NCBI RefSeq assembly: GCF_900104355.1
Contig: NZ_FNIY01000011.1
Span: 62,001 to 126,000 of the forward strand
Length of the DNA: 64,000 bases
Direction: 5' to 3'
Source of the DNA: Phyllobacterium sp. OV277
GTDB lineage: Bacteria > Pseudomonadota > Alphaproteobacteria > Rhizobiales > Rhizobiaceae
Of this stretch, positions 7,841 to 19,150 are shown piece after piece (within the stretch, counting starts at the first letter, position 1; every line of letters begins with the position of its first letter). The notes under the pieces are model-generated. The model did not search any database. It was not told the DNA's origin and was given only the letters and a program-made list of their open reading frames with translations. The translations under genes were made by a program, and so were the position numbers.

Positions 7841-10800
7841 ATGAATATTGCAGTCGATAATCTGTTTGGTCCCATGGGCGCTCCGCGGGACGGCTCGGAA
7901 GTGTTTGAAGCGCTGACCAAGGCGGCGCAGGAACGCATCCTGATTCTCGATGGTGCTATGGGCACGCAGATTCAGGGGCTGAGCCTTAACGAGGATGATT
8001 TTCGCGGTGACCGCTTTACCGATTGCTCCTGCCACCTGCAGGGCAATAATGACCTTCTGATTCTGACCCAGCCACAGGCAATCGAGGATATTCACTACGC
8101 CTACGCCATGGCTGGCGCTGATATTCTTGAAACCAACACCTTTTCGTCCACGACCATCGCCCAGGCTGACTACAGCATGGAAGAGGTGGTTTATGAGCTT
8201 AACCGCGATGGCGCGCGCCTTGCGCGCCGTGCCGCCATCAAGGCTGAACAGAAGGATGGCAAGCGCCGCTTCGTTGCCGGTGCGCTTGGACCGACAAACC
8301 GTACTGCATCCATGTCGCCCGACGTGAACAACCCGGGCTATCGCGCTGTTACTTTTGACGACTTGCGCATTGCCTATGCGGATCAGGTGCGCGGATTGAT
8401 GGATGGCGGCGCGGATATCATCCTGATCGAAACGATTTTCGATACATTGAACGCCAAGGCCGCAATTTTCGCAACACAGGAAGTTTTTGAGGAAAAGGGC
8501 ATTACCCTGCCTGTGATGATCTCTGGCACGATCACCGATCTGTCAGGGCGCACATTGTCCGGCCAGACACCAACCGCTTTCTGGCATTCCGTCCGCCATG
8601 CGGAACCTTTCACGATAGGCTTGAATTGTGCCCTTGGTGCCAATGCGATGCGCGCTCATCTGGCAGAAATCTCCAGCGTTGCCGATACCTTTGTCTGCGC
8701 CTACCCCAATGCCGGTCTGCCGAACGAATTCGGCCAGTACGACGAGAGCCCGGAGGCGATGGCGGCCCAGCTTGAAGGCTTCGCTCAGGACGGGCTGCTG
8801 AATATCGTCGGCGGCTGTTGCGGTTCGACGCCTGAACATATCCGCGCGATTGCCGAGGCTGTTGGCAAATATCCGCCGCGTCAGATCCCCGATATATCGG
8901 TTCATATGCGGTTATCCGGCCTTGAGCCGTTCACGCTGACCAAGGATATCCCCTTCGTCAATGTGGGCGAGCGCACAAACATCACCGGTTCCGCCAAGTT
9001 CCGTAAGCTGATCACCGCGGGCGATTTCGCAGCGGCGCTGGATGTGGCGCGCGATCAGGTCGCCAATGGTGCGCAGATCATCGACGTCAATATGGATGAA
9101 GGCCTGATCGACAGCGAAAAGGCGATGGTCGAATTCCTCAACCTGATTGCCGCCGAGCCTGACATTGCCCGTGTTCCCGTCATGATCGACAGTTCCAAAT
9201 GGGACGTCATCGAGGCCGGGTTAAAATGTGTTCAAGGCAAGCCGCTCGTCAATTCGATCTCCATGAAAGAAGGCGAGGAAGCGTTCCTGCATTATGCAAA
9301 ACGCGTGCGTGCCTATGGTGCTGCCGTCGTGGTCATGGCCTTCGATACGGAAGGTCAAGCCGATACGCTGGAGCGCAAGGTTGAAATTTGTACCCGCGCC
9401 TATGAACTCCTGACCAAGGAAGCCGGTTTTCCGCCTGAGGATATTATCTTTGATCCGAATGTGTTCGCCGTTGCCACCGGTATCGAGGAGCACAATGGCT
9501 ATGGCGTCGCCTTCATCGAAGCCACACGCCAGATCACCGAAACACTGCCGCATGTGCATATCTCAGGAGGTATTTCCAACCTGTCATTCTCGTTCCGTGG
9601 CAATGAGCCGGTGCGCGAAGCCATGCATGCCGTGTTCCTCTACCATGCCATTCAGGTCGGCATGGATATGGGCATCGTCAATGCCGGACAGCTGGCAGTC
9701 TATGAATCCATCGACAGGGAATTGCGCGACGCGTGTGAAGATGTCGTGCTCAACCGGCGCGATGATGGAACGGAACGGCTGCTTGATCTTGCCGAACGCT
9801 ACAAGGGTTCGGCGGGCAAGGAAGCCCGCGAGCGCGATCTCGCCTGGCGCGAATGGAGCGTGGCTGATCGTATTTCCCATGCCCTCGTCAATGGCATCAC
9901 CGAGTTTATCGATGTCGACACCGAAGAAGCACGGCTTGGTTCCGAGCGGCCGCTGCATGTGATCGAAGGCCCGTTGATGGCGGGCATGAATGTTGTCGGC
10001 GACCTTTTCGGTGCAGGAAAGATGTTCCTGCCGCAGGTGGTGAAATCCGCCCGTGTGATGAAACAGGCCGTGGCGCTGCTTCTGCCCCATATGGAAGCGG
10101 AAAAGCTTGCCAATGGCGGCACAGGTGAACGTGAAAGCGCGGGCAAAGTGCTGATGGCAACAGTCAAGGGTGACGTCCACGATATCGGCAAGAACATTGT
10201 CGGCGTCGTGCTCGCTTGCAACAATTACGAGATCATCGATCTTGGCGTTATGGTGCCTGCCACCAAGATTCTGCAGACAGCGAAAGAGCTGAATGTCGAT
10301 ATTATCGGGCTATCAGGGCTGATCACGCCCTCGCTTGACGAGATGGTGCATGTGGCTTCCGAGATGGAGCGGGAAGGCTTTAACATTCCGCTGCTGATCG
10401 GCGGCGCAACGACAAGCCGCGTCCATACGGCGGTCAAGATCAATCCGCGCTATCATAGCGGCCAGACTGTCTATGTCACCGACGCAAGTCGCGCCGTCGG
10501 TGTGGTTTCAAACCTGCTCTCGCCAGATGCGAAAGGCGGCTTCGTCGACAATATTCGCAAAGAGTACACCAAGGTTGCCGAGACCCATGCCCGCAACGAA
10601 GCCGATAAGCAGCGGCTGCCACTCGCCAAGGCCCGTGCCAATGCGCACAAGATCGACTGGTCTGGCTATGAACCGCCAAAGCCATCTTTCCTCGGAACGC
10701 AGGTGTTTCAGAATTACGATCTTGCGGAGTTATCACGCTATATCGATTGGACACCTTTCTTCCAGACTTGGGAATTGAAGGGACGTTATCCCGCCATTCT

Positions 10801-11617
10801 CGAAGATGAACATCAGGGCGCAGCGGCGCGGCAGTTGTTTGCCGATGCGCAGGCCATGCTGACCAAGATCATTGACGAAAAGTGGTTCAATCCGAAAGCC
10901 GTCATCGGCTTCTGGCCAGCGGGCACGGTCGGCGACGATATCCGTCTGTTCACCGATGAGACGCGCGCGAAAGACCTTGCCACGCTCTATACATTGCGCC
11001 AGCAGCTCTCGAAGCGCGATGGTCGTCCGAATGTTGCCCTCTCCGATTTCGTCGCACCGGTAGACAGTGGCAAGCAGGACTATATTGGCGGCTTCGTTGT
11101 CACGGCGGGTATAGAAGAGATCGCCATCGCCGAACGTTTCGAGCGGGCCAATGATGATTACTCCTCCATTCTGGTCAAGGCTCTGGCAGATCGCTTTGCC
11201 GAAGCCTTCGCCGAATTGATGCATGAGAAGGTGCGCAAGGAATTCTGGGGCTATGCGCCTGATGAAAGCCTGCAACCGACAGAACTGATCGGCGAGCCTT
11301 ATCGCGGTATCCGTCCGGCACCCGGCTATCCGGCCCAGCCTGATCATACGGAAAAAGACACGCTGTTCCGTCTGCTCGATGCGGAAAAACAGATTAATGT
11401 ACGCCTGACCGAGAGTTATGCCATGTGGCCGGGCTCATCGGTGTCGGGGATCTATCTCGCCCATCCGGAATCCTATTATTTTGGCGTCGCCAAGGTGGAG
11501 CGCGATCAGGTTGAGGATTATTCCGAGCGCAAGGCCATGCCTGTCGAGGAAGTCGAGCGGTGGCTTGGTCCGATCCTCAATTATGTTCCTGCGCCAAGGG
11601 CTCAAGCGGCCGAGTGA
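7841..11617 (+). CDS. metH: B12-dependent methionine synthase
   Basis: A 1258-residue enzyme that moves a methyl group from methyltetrahydrofolate through methylcobalamin to homocysteine. The domain order is complete: a homocysteine module (~25-350) with zinc cysteines in GLNCALG and GGCCG; a pterin module (~365-620, [13 protein letters not shown]); a cobalamin module with the cobalt-ligand motif D778-V-H780-D-I-G783; and a C-terminal SAM-dependent reactivation domain (~930-1258) ending with [15 protein letters not shown] 7841 is chosen over 7802 because GAGG precedes it and the first 13 residues of the longer form are not conserved-looking. A 20-bp palindrome lies upstream. The 3' end overlaps the convergent AraC gene by 16 bp. 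Confidence 0.97.
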   Translation: MNIAVDNLFGPMGAPRDGSEVFEALTKAAQERILILDGAMGTQIQGLSLNEDDFRGDRFTDCSCHLQGNNDLLILTQPQAIEDIHYAYAMAGADILETNTFSSTTIAQADYSMEEVVYELNRDGARLARRAAIKAEQKDGKRRFVAGALGPTNRTASMSPDVNNPGYRAVTFDDLRIAYADQVRGLMDGGADIILIETIFDTLNAKAAIFATQEVFEEKGITLPVMISGTITDLSGRTLSGQTPTAFWHSVRHAEPFTIGLNCALGANAMRAHLAEISSVADTFVCAYPNAGLPNEFGQYDESPEAMAAQLEGFAQDGLLNIVGGCCGSTPEHIRAIAEAVGKYPPRQIPDISVHMRLSGLEPFTLTKDIPFVNVGERTNITGSAKFRKLITAGDFAAALDVARDQVANGAQIIDVNMDEGLIDSEKAMVEFLNLIAAEPDIARVPVMIDSSKWDVIEAGLKCVQGKPLVNSISMKEGEEAFLHYAKRVRAYGAAVVVMAFDTEGQADTLERKVEICTRAYELLTKEAGFPPEDIIFDPNVFAVATGIEEHNGYGVAFIEATRQITETLPHVHISGGISNLSFSFRGNEPVREAMHAVFLYHAIQVGMDMGIVNAGQLAVYESIDRELRDACEDVVLNRRDDGTERLLDLAERYKGSAGKEARERDLAWREWSVADRISHALVNGITEFIDVDTEEARLGSERPLHVIEGPLMAGMNVVGDLFGAGKMFLPQVVKSARVMKQAVALLLPHMEAEKLANGGTGERESAGKVLMATVKGDVHDIGKNIVGVVLACNNYEIIDLGVMVPATKILQTAKELNVDIIGLSGLITPSLDEMVHVASEMEREGFNIPLLIGGATTSRVHTAVKINPRYHSGQTVYVTDASRAVGVVSNLLSPDAKGGFVDNIRKEYTKVAETHARNEADKQRLPLAKARANAHKIDWSGYEPPKPSFLGTQVFQNYDLAELSRYIDWTPFFQTWELKGRYPAILEDEHQGAAARQLFADAQAMLTKIIDEKWFNPKAVIGFWPAGTVGDDIRLFTDETRAKDLATLYTLRQQLSKRDGRPNVALSDFVAPVDSGKQDYIGGFVVTAGIEEIAIAERFERANDDYSSILVKALADRFAEAFAELMHEKVRKEFWGYAPDESLQPTELIGEPYRGIRPAPGYPAQPDHTEKDTLFRLLDAEKQINVRLTESYAMWPGSSVSGIYLAHPESYYFGVAKVERDQVEDYSERKAMPVEEVERWLGPILNYVPAPRAQAAE

Positions 11618-12483
11618 AGGTAATTGCGGGGAGGTGCTCCCAGCATGCGCTTGAACATGGTGGTAAAGGCCGGAACACTATTATAGCCGAGATCAAGCGC
11701 AACGCTTGTCACCGGCTCGCCTTCCGTCAAGCGCGGCAAGGCGGATAGAAGACAGGCCTGCTGCCGCCATGTCGAGAGGCTTAATCCCGTCTCGCGCCGG
11801 AAAAACCGCGTAAAGGTGCGGCGGCTCATACCCAAACGATCGGCCCAATCGTCTATATTGGTGCGCGGTGAAGGGTCTTTCAGAAAACTCCGGCAGAGCG
11901 CTGCAAGTCTCGTATCATCAGGAAAGGGCAGACCGAGCGGCTGCTCTTCCAGCATGGGAATTTCATGCAGCAGCAATCCCATCATGTAGGTGGCGCGCGG
12001 GCTTACCTGTTCCTGCTCCGGTGAAGCAACCATTTCGCGAATGAGCGTGTCCATGAGAGGTGTCAGGCTGGTTACGTGCAGGTGGCTCTTCAGCCCCTCA
12101 ACAGCATCAGGCCGCACATAGATGGAATGCATGGCCACATCACCATGCATATCCACCGCATGTCCTATTCCGGCCGGAAGCCATAAAGCGTGATGCGGCG
12201 GAACCATCCAGCGGCCAAACTTCGTTGTCACCATCGCAACACCTGTCATCGCGTGCAGAAGCTGCGACAGGCTATGGCGATGTTCAGGGATATGGCAGCC
12301 GGAAGGATAGTGCGCCAAGCCCGCAACAACATCGCCCTTGGATTGCTCAAGCCATTCAAGCCGTTGAAGATGAAGCCGCAGAAAATCTTTTGCAAAGAAG
12401 CTTGCTTCAGGAAATTTCAGATAGAGCATCAGACTTGGCCCACTTGCGAAAGAAATAGACCAAACCACGAAGGCGGGTTGCAT
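11602..12483 (-). CDS. AraC-family transcriptional regulator
   Basis: A 293-residue regulator with an N-terminal cupin-like sensor ([20 protein letters not shown] near 55-75, [16 protein letters not shown]) and a C-terminal double helix-turn-helix ([19 protein letters not shown] and [20 protein letters not shown]). This layout is common in one-component regulators of efflux genes. It is divergent from the fosmidomycin-resistance-type exporter with 78 bp between start codons, so it probably controls that gene. An alternative start at 12429 ([12 protein letters not shown]) would shorten it by 18 residues. The ligand is unknown. Confidence 0.85.
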   Translation of the reverse strand: MQPAFVVWSISFASGPSLMLYLKFPEASFFAKDFLRLHLQRLEWLEQSKGDVVAGLAHYPSGCHIPEHRHSLSQLLHAMTGVAMVTTKFGRWMVPPHHALWLPAGIGHAVDMHGDVAMHSIYVRPDAVEGLKSHLHVTSLTPLMDTLIREMVASPEQEQVSPRATYMMGLLLHEIPMLEEQPLGLPFPDDTRLAALCRSFLKDPSPRTNIDDWADRLGMSRRTFTRFFRRETGLSLSTWRQQACLLSALPRLTEGEPVTSVALDLGYNSVPAFTTMFKRMLGAPPRNYLHSAA

Positions 12484-12561
12484 GCAACAAGTATATCAGA
12501 GAGGTGAAGGGGGACGCGGCGGTCGCGATTCACCCCCTCATTCTCCGATGGAACGCCCGAT

Positions 12562-13788
12562 ATGACCGATACGTCCTTGCCTTTGCAGCGCTCAAGCGCT
12601 GAAACCACCGCCTTCGCGATCATTTTCGCCGTCAGCTTCTGCCACCTGCTCAATGATATGATGCAGTCGATGCTTTCGGCTATCTACCCGATGCTCAAGA
12701 CCAATTATGGGCTCGACTTCAAACAGATCGGTCTTCTTACCCTGACGTTTCAGGTCACTGCATCGCTGCTGCAACCCATTGTCGGCACTTACACCGACAA
12801 ACGCCCCATGCCCTATTCCCTGCCTGTTGGCATGGGCTTTTCGCTTGTCGGCCTTGGCCTTCTGTCGATTGCCACGCACTATTCGATGCTGCTCATTGGT
12901 GCTGCCTTTATCGGCATTGGCTCGTCCATCTTCCATCCGGAATCGTCGCGCGTTGCTCGTCTTGCTTCCGGTGGACGCCATGGCCTTGCCCAGTCGCTGT
13001 TTCAGGTTGGCGGCAATTTCGGCACGGCACTTGGCCCATTGCTGGCAGCATTCATCATCCTGCCGCACGGCCAGCAGAGCATTGCCTGGTTTTCGGCTGC
13101 TGCGCTGATCGGCATGATCATCCTTTATCAGGTCGGCAACTGGTATCAGCGTTATCGCGCTGCCAACTCGAAAAAGCCGCCCGCAAGCCGCGCCCTGAAA
13201 CTGCCGCGCCGCAAGGTGACAATGTCGCTGATCATTCTGACATTGCTTGTTTTCAGCAAGAACATCTATCTGGCCAGCATATCGAGCTACTACACGTTCT
13301 ACGTGATCCATAAATTCGGTATCACCGTGCAACAGTCGCAGCTGATGCTCTTCCTGTTCCTTGGTGCAGCGGCTGTCGGCATCATTGGCGGCGGGCTGGT
13401 CGGTGACAAGATCGGCGTCAAGACCGTGATCTGGTTTTCGATCCTTGGCGTCCTGCCGTTCACGCTGCTGATGCCCTATGCAAACCTGTTCTGGACGGGG
13501 GTACTGACCGTATTCATCGGCCTCATCCTGTCTTCTGCCTTCCCCGCTATCGTGGTGTTTGCACAGGAACTGGTGCCGGGACGCGTCGGCATGATTGCCG
13601 GTATCTTCTTCGGCTTCGCGTTCGGCATGGCCGGGATTGCGGCTGCGGTTCTCGGTGTTGTTGCCGACAGCAAAGGCATCGACTTTGTCTATATGATCTG
13701 CTCCTACCTGCCGTTCCTTGGCCTCCTCACCATCTTCCTGCCGAGCATGCGTGAGTTGAAGGGAGAGTCGGTGCTCGCATCGGCGTAA
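12562..13788 (+). CDS. fsr: MFS exporter, fosmidomycin-resistance (Fsr) type
   Basis: A 408-residue major facilitator protein with about twelve membrane segments. The N-terminal region (FCHLLNDMMQSMLSAIYPML) and the QVGGNFGTALGPLLAAFI segment are characteristic of Fsr proteins, which export fosmidomycin and related compounds by proton antiport in E. coli. FHPESSRVARLASGGRHGLA, just before that segment, is another family hallmark. The true substrate here is unknown. It is divergent from an AraC-family regulator, and a strong hairpin 60 bp after the stop looks like its terminator. Confidence 0.85.
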   Translation: MTDTSLPLQRSSAETTAFAIIFAVSFCHLLNDMMQSMLSAIYPMLKTNYGLDFKQIGLLTLTFQVTASLLQPIVGTYTDKRPMPYSLPVGMGFSLVGLGLLSIATHYSMLLIGAAFIGIGSSIFHPESSRVARLASGGRHGLAQSLFQVGGNFGTALGPLLAAFIILPHGQQSIAWFSAAALIGMIILYQVGNWYQRYRAANSKKPPASRALKLPRRKVTMSLIILTLLVFSKNIYLASISSYYTFYVIHKFGITVQQSQLMLFLFLGAAAVGIIGGGLVGDKIGVKTVIWFSILGVLPFTLLMPYANLFWTGVLTVFIGLILSSAFPAIVVFAQELVPGRVGMIAGIFFGFAFGMAGIAAAVLGVVADSKGIDFVYMICSYLPFLGLLTIFLPSMRELKGESVLASA

Positions 13789-13848
13789 CAGGCAGCGCTA
13801 TTGTTGCCCTAGGGCGACAGTCGTTGAAATAACAGATCACGACGACGT

Positions 13849-13883
13849 CAGGTCCGGAACAGTCATGTTTCGGGCCTGATTTC
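13849..13883 (+). terminator. Intrinsic terminator after the Fsr-type exporter
   Basis: A 13-bp stem with two G-U pairs is formed by CAGGTCCGGAACA (13849-13861) and TGTTTCGGGCCTG (13866-13878), with a 4-nt loop and a short T-rich tail (ATTTC). It lies 60 bp after the exporter stop and upstream of the next AraC gene. Confidence 0.65.
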
Positions 13884-14013
13884 AATTGGATGAATGATTT
13901 CAACAGCTAAACATGATTTCTTTATTCACATTTTTATACTTAGTGCAAAACCTTCTGGAAGCGTTCTAAATCATTGTTGTTGCGCGCTATTTCACATCAT
14001 ATTATCCAAAAGT

Positions 14014-14895
14014 ATGACGTTTCAACCGCGCATGAACACCAAGATCAATGGCTTTACAGTCGTGGGAGGCCTGCAGAGGCGTTCCTGGGACGGTATTGTC
14101 GCCGATCTTTTCAGTGTCGATTGTGCCCCCGATGCGAGTGGCCAATACCAAGCCCAGGATCCCAGGCTTTTCATCATCCTTGATGGGCTGAAGACCGGCA
14201 CCTTCAATGTGAAACTGGACCCGAAAAGCAAAGATCTCGGCAGCGAGGGCGTTGCCAATCCCATGTGCTATGTTCCGGCGGGAATGCCGCTCTGGTCCCG
14301 TCTTGATGCGATCAAACATATCAGGCATATCGACCTGCATTTCGATATCAAAGCATTGGTTAAACGCTTCGGCGAAGATGTTGATCTGGATGTGATGGCC
14401 CAGCCACGTCTGATGTTTTCCGATGCCCGCATTCTGGCGCTCGCCAATCTCCTCGCAGGGGAATGCACCAATCCGGAACCATTGCACCAGCTCTACGGGG
14501 AGAGTCTGGCAATCTCCGTTTTCTCGGTGCTGTTCGACATCAAGGCCAAGGTGGAGCGCAAGCGCAGCAAACTTGCGCCTTGGCAGTTGCGCCGTGTGAC
14601 CGATTATCTCGAAGAAAACTGGATGCATTCGATCCGTCTGCAGGAGTTGGCGGAGTTGACCGGGTTATCGCAATCGCATTTCAGCCACGCCTTCAAAGCT
14701 TCAACCGGCATGCCGCCACACCAATGGCAAATGAGCGTCCGTGTGCGGCGCATCGAGGAGATGTTGCTGCGCTCGAACCATAGTCTCAATCATATTGCGG
14801 AACTCGCGGGCTTTGCCGATCAGGCTCACTTCACACGCGTATTTCGCCAACACACCGGCGTCACACCAGCCGCATGGCAGCGCGCACAGAAGTAA
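14014..14895 (+). CDS. AraC-family regulator next to siderophore receptor
   Basis: A 293-residue regulator. The C-terminal ~100 residues form the AraC DNA-binding domain (LQELAELTGLSQSHFSHAFK, then LNHIAELAGFADQAHFTRVF, then GVTPAAWQ). The N-terminal part is an unassigned sensor domain. The frame is open back to 13894, but the upstream peptide is low-complexity; ATG 14014 (MTFQPRMNTKINGF) or ATG 14032 is more likely. It lies 156 bp upstream of a TonB-dependent siderophore receptor on the same strand. By analogy with PchR/AlcR-type AraC regulators it may activate that receptor when the ferric siderophore is present. That role is inferred only from position. Confidence 0.82.
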   Translation: MTFQPRMNTKINGFTVVGGLQRRSWDGIVADLFSVDCAPDASGQYQAQDPRLFIILDGLKTGTFNVKLDPKSKDLGSEGVANPMCYVPAGMPLWSRLDAIKHIRHIDLHFDIKALVKRFGEDVDLDVMAQPRLMFSDARILALANLLAGECTNPEPLHQLYGESLAISVFSVLFDIKAKVERKRSKLAPWQLRRVTDYLEENWMHSIRLQELAELTGLSQSHFSHAFKASTGMPPHQWQMSVRVRRIEEMLLRSNHSLNHIAELAGFADQAHFTRVFRQHTGVTPAAWQRAQK

Positions 14896-14960
14896 CCGGC
14901 GGACTTTAGCCCAAAAACGTTCAAGAATCCGCGATTTCAGACAAGACCCCACTATATAGT

Positions 14961-14975
14961 TGAGTTAAATATTCA
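14961..14975. promoter_or_regulatory. Possible iron-responsive (RirA-type) box
   Basis: TGAGTTAAATATTCA fits the TGA-N9-TCA pattern described for RirA iron-responsive operators of rhizobia. It sits 77 bp before the siderophore-receptor start in AT-rich DNA, a sensible promoter location. Only six bases are fixed, so the match alone is weak; context raises its value. Confidence 0.4.
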
Positions 14976-15051
14976 TAATATCTTTCAGGCACATGATGAT
15001 ACCAGCGCGGGTGCAGCGGCGTGCGGGATCATTGTATTTTGGGGCGACACA

Positions 15052-17241
15052 ATGACAAGAAACAACCGGACCCGCTGGGCGAGCCTTTTGCTTGCCAGCA
15101 CGACACTGGGCATTTCGATCATGCCGAATGCTGCCAATGCTCAAGAGCCCATCGTCCTGAAGGAAATCGTCATTGATGGTGGCAATGGCTCGGCAACCGG
15201 TCCCGTGAATGGATATGTAGCCAAGAAAACCGAGGCTGGCTCCAAGTCAGATATGCCGATCACTGCTATCCCGCAGTCCGTTTCGGTCGTTGGCCAACAG
15301 GAATTGCAGGACCGCGGCGTCAAGAAGGTTGATGAAGCGCTGCGCTACACGGCTGGTGTCACCGCATCGCCCTTCGGTGAAGACCCCGATACGGACTGGA
15401 TTTTCATTCGCGGTTTTCAGGCTACACAGACAGGCATATTCCTCGATGGCTTGCCGCTCTTTGGCTATGGCTTTGGCGGCTTCCAGATTGATCCATTCAT
15501 GCTTGAGCGCGTTGAAGTCCTCAAAGGCCCGGCATCCGTGCTTTATGGCGGCGCCAATCCCGGTGGCATCGTCAATATGGTGAGCAAGCGTCCGCAGAAG
15601 GACCGCTTTGGCCGTATTGAAACCGGCATCAACCAGTATGGCAATGCTTATCTCGGTGTTGATGTCGGTGACAAGATCGACGAAAACGGCGTGTGGACCT
15701 ATCGTTTCACTGGCCGCGTTGCGGGCGGCGACCAGCAGACGGATTTTGCCGAGGACCTGCGCGGCATTATCGCGCCGCAGCTGACCTATGAGCCATCGGC
15801 AGACACCAAGATCACGCTGCATGGCTACTTCTCGGCGCTCGACCAGACCCATTCCGGCGGCAGCTTCCTTCCCTATGTGGGCACGGTTGTTGATGCGCCA
15901 TTCGGCAAGATCAGCCGCGATGCGAATTTTACTGAACCCGGCATCGACAATGGCAAATACAAACAGGCCATGATCGGCTACGAAGTCGAGCACACATTCG
16001 ACAGTGGCTGGAAGCTCAGCCAGAATGTCCGCTACGGCCACATGACGAAGCAGGAAACCAGCCCTTATCCTTACGGTTATGTTGACCCGGCCTATCCTTA
16101 TGGTGGTGGTCCGAACCCGACAACGCCGGATAATCTGCTGTATCGCATTGGCTTCAATCACGACACCAGGGTCGATACATTCCTGATGGACAACCGCGCC
16201 GAGAAGGAATTCTCGACCGGACCACTCGAACACAAGTTCCTGTTTGGTGTTGACTATAAATATTACAAGATCGATCAGGTACAGGCATCAGGCGGCGCAA
16301 CGCCGATCAGTGCCAATAACCCGGTCTATGGGGCGCCGCAGGGCCCAACCAGCGTCTATCTCGATCAGGTTCTGAAGATGAACCAGATTGGCGTCTATGC
16401 GCAGGATCAGGTGCGCTTTGGCGATGGCTGGCTGGTCACGTTGAATGGCCGCTACGATTATGTGAAAATCCAATCGGATTCAGCTGAAGGTCCCTTTTTC
16501 CCGTTGGGCCCAACCTATGAATACAACAAGAGCGCTGTCAGCGGGCGTGTTGGCCTGGGCTATGAATTTCCCAACGGCGTGACGCCCTATGTCAGTGCCG
16601 CTACATTCTTCAATCCGGTGATCGGCGTAACATTGGGCGATCCTTTAAAGCCGGAGGAGGGCTATCAGTTTGAGGCTGGCGTCAAATATGTACCTGACTT
16701 TGTTGATGGCCTGCTGACTGCATCGGTGTTCCAGATCACCAAACAAAATGCTCTGTCGCGTATTCCGGGTACATTCATCGACACGCAATTGGGCGAGGTC
16801 ACATCAACGGGGCTTGAGCTGGAAGGCAAAGTCAATATCGACCAGAACTGGAAGGCTCTCGCATCACTGACCGTCCTCGACATGGAAATCACCAAGGATG
16901 AAGATGCAAAACTGATTGGCAACTGGCCGACAATCGTCCCCAAAGTGACGGCTGCTTTCTGGCTGGATTACACAGTCGATCAAGGGCCACTGGAAGGCGT
17001 AAACCTCGGTGCAGGCGTTCGCTATCAGGGTGAATCCTATGCCAATAAGAGCAATACCCTCAAAGTGCCCGGCGCAACGCTGTTTGATGCGGCGATCCGC
17101 TATGAAAAGGATAGCTGGGGCGTGGCTCTTAATGTCACCAACCTTTTCGACAAAGCCTATGTGAAGGGTTGCGACGGTGAGGCAGTGTGCGGTTATGGCG
17201 ATGGCCGGACGTTTACGCTATCCGCCCATACCAAGTGGTAG
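15052..17241 (+). CDS. TonB-dependent siderophore receptor
   Basis: A 729-residue outer-membrane receptor that imports a ferric siderophore using TonB energy. A signal peptide (about residues 1-30, cleavage after ANA) is followed by a TonB-box-like stretch (IVLKEIVIDG). The plug domain (~70-180) contains MPITAIPQSVSVVGQQEL, FIRGF and LKGPASVLYGGANPGGIVN. A 22-strand barrel follows, ending in aromatic Trp (FTLSAHTKW), as expected for outer-membrane assembly. It belongs to the FhuA/FpvA-like siderophore receptor group; the hydroxamate or catecholate substrate cannot be told. An AraC regulator precedes it, and a terminator hairpin separates it from the ABC-2 genes. Confidence 0.92.
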   Translation: MTRNNRTRWASLLLASTTLGISIMPNAANAQEPIVLKEIVIDGGNGSATGPVNGYVAKKTEAGSKSDMPITAIPQSVSVVGQQELQDRGVKKVDEALRYTAGVTASPFGEDPDTDWIFIRGFQATQTGIFLDGLPLFGYGFGGFQIDPFMLERVEVLKGPASVLYGGANPGGIVNMVSKRPQKDRFGRIETGINQYGNAYLGVDVGDKIDENGVWTYRFTGRVAGGDQQTDFAEDLRGIIAPQLTYEPSADTKITLHGYFSALDQTHSGGSFLPYVGTVVDAPFGKISRDANFTEPGIDNGKYKQAMIGYEVEHTFDSGWKLSQNVRYGHMTKQETSPYPYGYVDPAYPYGGGPNPTTPDNLLYRIGFNHDTRVDTFLMDNRAEKEFSTGPLEHKFLFGVDYKYYKIDQVQASGGATPISANNPVYGAPQGPTSVYLDQVLKMNQIGVYAQDQVRFGDGWLVTLNGRYDYVKIQSDSAEGPFFPLGPTYEYNKSAVSGRVGLGYEFPNGVTPYVSAATFFNPVIGVTLGDPLKPEEGYQFEAGVKYVPDFVDGLLTASVFQITKQNALSRIPGTFIDTQLGEVTSTGLELEGKVNIDQNWKALASLTVLDMEITKDEDAKLIGNWPTIVPKVTAAFWLDYTVDQGPLEGVNLGAGVRYQGESYANKSNTLKVPGATLFDAAIRYEKDSWGVALNVTNLFDKAYVKGCDGEAVCGYGDGRTFTLSAHTKW

Positions 17242-17276
17242 CGCGAAAACACCATTTACAAAACTGACGAATCTGG

Positions 17277-17310
17277 ACACCCGCGATGCAAATGCATGGC
17301 GGGTGTTTTC
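17277..17310 (+). terminator. Intrinsic terminator after the siderophore receptor
   Basis: Arms ACACCCGC (17277-17284) and GCGGGTGT (17299-17306) form a perfect 8-bp stem with a 14-nt loop (itself partly self-complementary, ATGCAAATGCAT), followed by TTTTCCTTT. It lies 35 bp after the receptor stop. Confidence 0.8.
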
Positions 17311-17463
17311 CTTTGCAGGTGCTCCTGACTCGATTTGTCAGGAGGTGGTTTGAAAACCTGTTCTGATCACCATATAAGGAAAACAATTCTTCCAATGATG
17401 GTTCGCATCTCCAGTTCGTTCGTCTGGAGACGCCGCGGCCGAAAATTCCGTTCGGATAGTCTC

Positions 17464-18390
17464 ATGTCATCAGCCATATCTGTTTCCAACCTGTACAAGA
17501 CCTATGGTTCAGGTTTTGAAGCATTGAAGAACATCAACCTCGATATCCATCACGGCGAGATCTTTGCACTGCTCGGACCGAATGGTGCTGGCAAGACGAC
17601 GCTGATCAGCACGATCTGTGGTATCGTCAATCCGACATCGGGAACGATCCTTGCCGATGGCCACGACATCCTGAAAGACTATCGCGCGGCGCGCACGAAA
17701 ATCGGCCTCGTCCCGCAGGAACTGACAACGGATGCTTTCGAGACCGTGTGGAACACTGTCAGTTTCAGCCGGGGCCTGTTCGGGAAACCATCCAATCCTG
17801 CTCATATCGAGAAAATCCTGAAAGAACTCACTCTGTGGGACAAGAAAGACAACAAGATCATCACCCTGTCAGGCGGCATGAAGCGCCGCGTGATGATCGC
17901 CAAGGCATTGTCGCACGAACCGGAAATTCTGTTTCTCGACGAGCCGACGGCAGGTGTCGATGTGGAATTGCGCCGCGATATGTGGAACGTGGTTCGGGCG
18001 CTGCGCGAGTCCGGCGTCACCATCATCCTGACAACCCATTATATTGAAGAAGCCGAGCAGATGGCAGACCGCATCGGTGTCATCAGCAAAGGCGAGATCA
18101 TCCTGATCGAAGAAAAAAACGAGCTGATGCGCTCGCTCGGCAAAAAGCAGCTCCGGCTGCAATTGCAGGAAGAGCATAAGACCATACCAGCGGCTTTGGC
18201 CAAATATGGCCTTGAACTGACGCCAAGCGGCTGCGAGCTGATCTACAGCTATGACGCCCATGAGGACAAAACGGGCATCGCCGCCTTGCTCAAGGATCTG
18301 GACAAGGCGGGGGTAGGGTTCAACGACATTCAGACGAAGCAAAGTTCGCTTGAGGAAATCTTCGTCAATCTGGTGAGAGAACGCAAATGA
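17464..18390 (+). CDS. ABC-2 type exporter ATP-binding protein
   Basis: A 308-residue ATPase of the NodI/YadG/DrrA group. It has Walker [11 protein letters not shown] (~residue 39), [15 protein letters not shown] signature, Walker [11 protein letters not shown], the switch region [19 protein letters not shown], and a ~70-residue C-terminal extension typical of this group. The frame runs upstream to 17335, but ATG 17464 ([15 protein letters not shown]) gives the usual N-terminus. The stop overlaps the permease start by 4 bp. Such pairs export drugs, lipids or oligosaccharides. The siderophore receptor upstream is separated by a terminator, so a siderophore role is possible but unproven. Confidence 0.88.
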   Translation: MSSAISVSNLYKTYGSGFEALKNINLDIHHGEIFALLGPNGAGKTTLISTICGIVNPTSGTILADGHDILKDYRAARTKIGLVPQELTTDAFETVWNTVSFSRGLFGKPSNPAHIEKILKELTLWDKKDNKIITLSGGMKRRVMIAKALSHEPEILFLDEPTAGVDVELRRDMWNVVRALRESGVTIILTTHYIEEAEQMADRIGVISKGEIILIEEKNELMRSLGKKQLRLQLQEEHKTIPAALAKYGLELTPSGCELIYSYDAHEDKTGIAALLKDLDKAGVGFNDIQTKQSSLEEIFVNLVRERK

Positions 18391-19148
18391 ACCTTTATGC
18401 GATCCGCGCGATCTATCTGTTTGAAATGCATCGCACATGGCGCACGATCATGCAGAGCATCATCTCGCCCGTTATTTCCACAAGCCTGTATTTTGTTGTC
18501 TTCGGTTCGGCGATCGGGGGCCGTATCCCTGAGATCAATGGTGTCAGCTATGGTGCATTCATCGTGCCGGGGCTGGTCATGCTGTCGCTGCTGACACAAA
18601 GCATCTCCAATGCTTCCTTCGGCATCTACTTTCCCAAATTCACCGGGACGATCTACGAGTTGTTATCCGCGCCGGTCTCTTATTTCGAGATTGTCATCGC
18701 CTATGTCGGAGCGGCGGCCTCGAAATCGATTATCCTTGGAGTGATCATTCTGGCAACGGCCGCGCTGTTCGTGCCGATGCGAATCGACCACCCCTTTGTC
18801 ATGGTGCTGTTTCTGGTGCTGACGGCGGTGACCTTCAGCCTGTTCGGCTTCATTATCGGTATCTGGGCGGATGGCTTTGAAAAACTGCAGCTGGTGCCGC
18901 TGATGATTGTCACGCCGCTGACTTTTCTGGGCGGCAGCTTCTACTCCATTGATATGCTGCCACCATTCTGGCGGACCGTTACCCTGTTCAATCCGGTGGT
19001 CTACCTGATTAGCGGGTTTCGCTGGAGCTTCTACGGAGTGTCTGACGTGCATATCGGAACAAGCCTTGGGATGACGGCAGTGTTCCTCGTCGTCTGTATT
19101 CTGATTGTGCGCTGGATGTTCAAGACGGGATACAGGCTGAAAAGCTAA
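18387..19148 (+). CDS. ABC-2 type exporter permease
   Basis: A 253-residue membrane protein with six hydrophobic segments, the partner of the preceding ATPase (ATGA overlap). Features of the NodJ/YadH family include FGSAIGGRI near residue 33-42, the central [17 protein letters not shown] amphipathic coupling stretch, and [20 protein letters not shown] near 175-195. The substrate is unknown. The gene ends only 2 bp before a convergent small ORF. Confidence 0.88.
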   Translation: MNLYAIRAIYLFEMHRTWRTIMQSIISPVISTSLYFVVFGSAIGGRIPEINGVSYGAFIVPGLVMLSLLTQSISNASFGIYFPKFTGTIYELLSAPVSYFEIVIAYVGAAASKSIILGVIILATAALFVPMRIDHPFVMVLFLVLTAVTFSLFGFIIGIWADGFEKLQLVPLMIVTPLTFLGGSFYSIDMLPPFWRTVTLFNPVVYLISGFRWSFYGVSDVHIGTSLGMTAVFLVVCILIVRWMFKTGYRLKS

Positions 19149-19150
19149 GC

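Noticed and set aside
13825-13839. Second TGA-N9-TCA match, before the AraC gene at 14014
   Set aside because: It lies upstream of a terminator hairpin and just after the exporter gene. The six-base pattern should occur by chance many times in 64 kb.
15247-16233. 328-codon minus-strand frame inside the siderophore receptor
   Set aside because: Antisense to plug and barrel motifs that are clearly coding on the plus strand.
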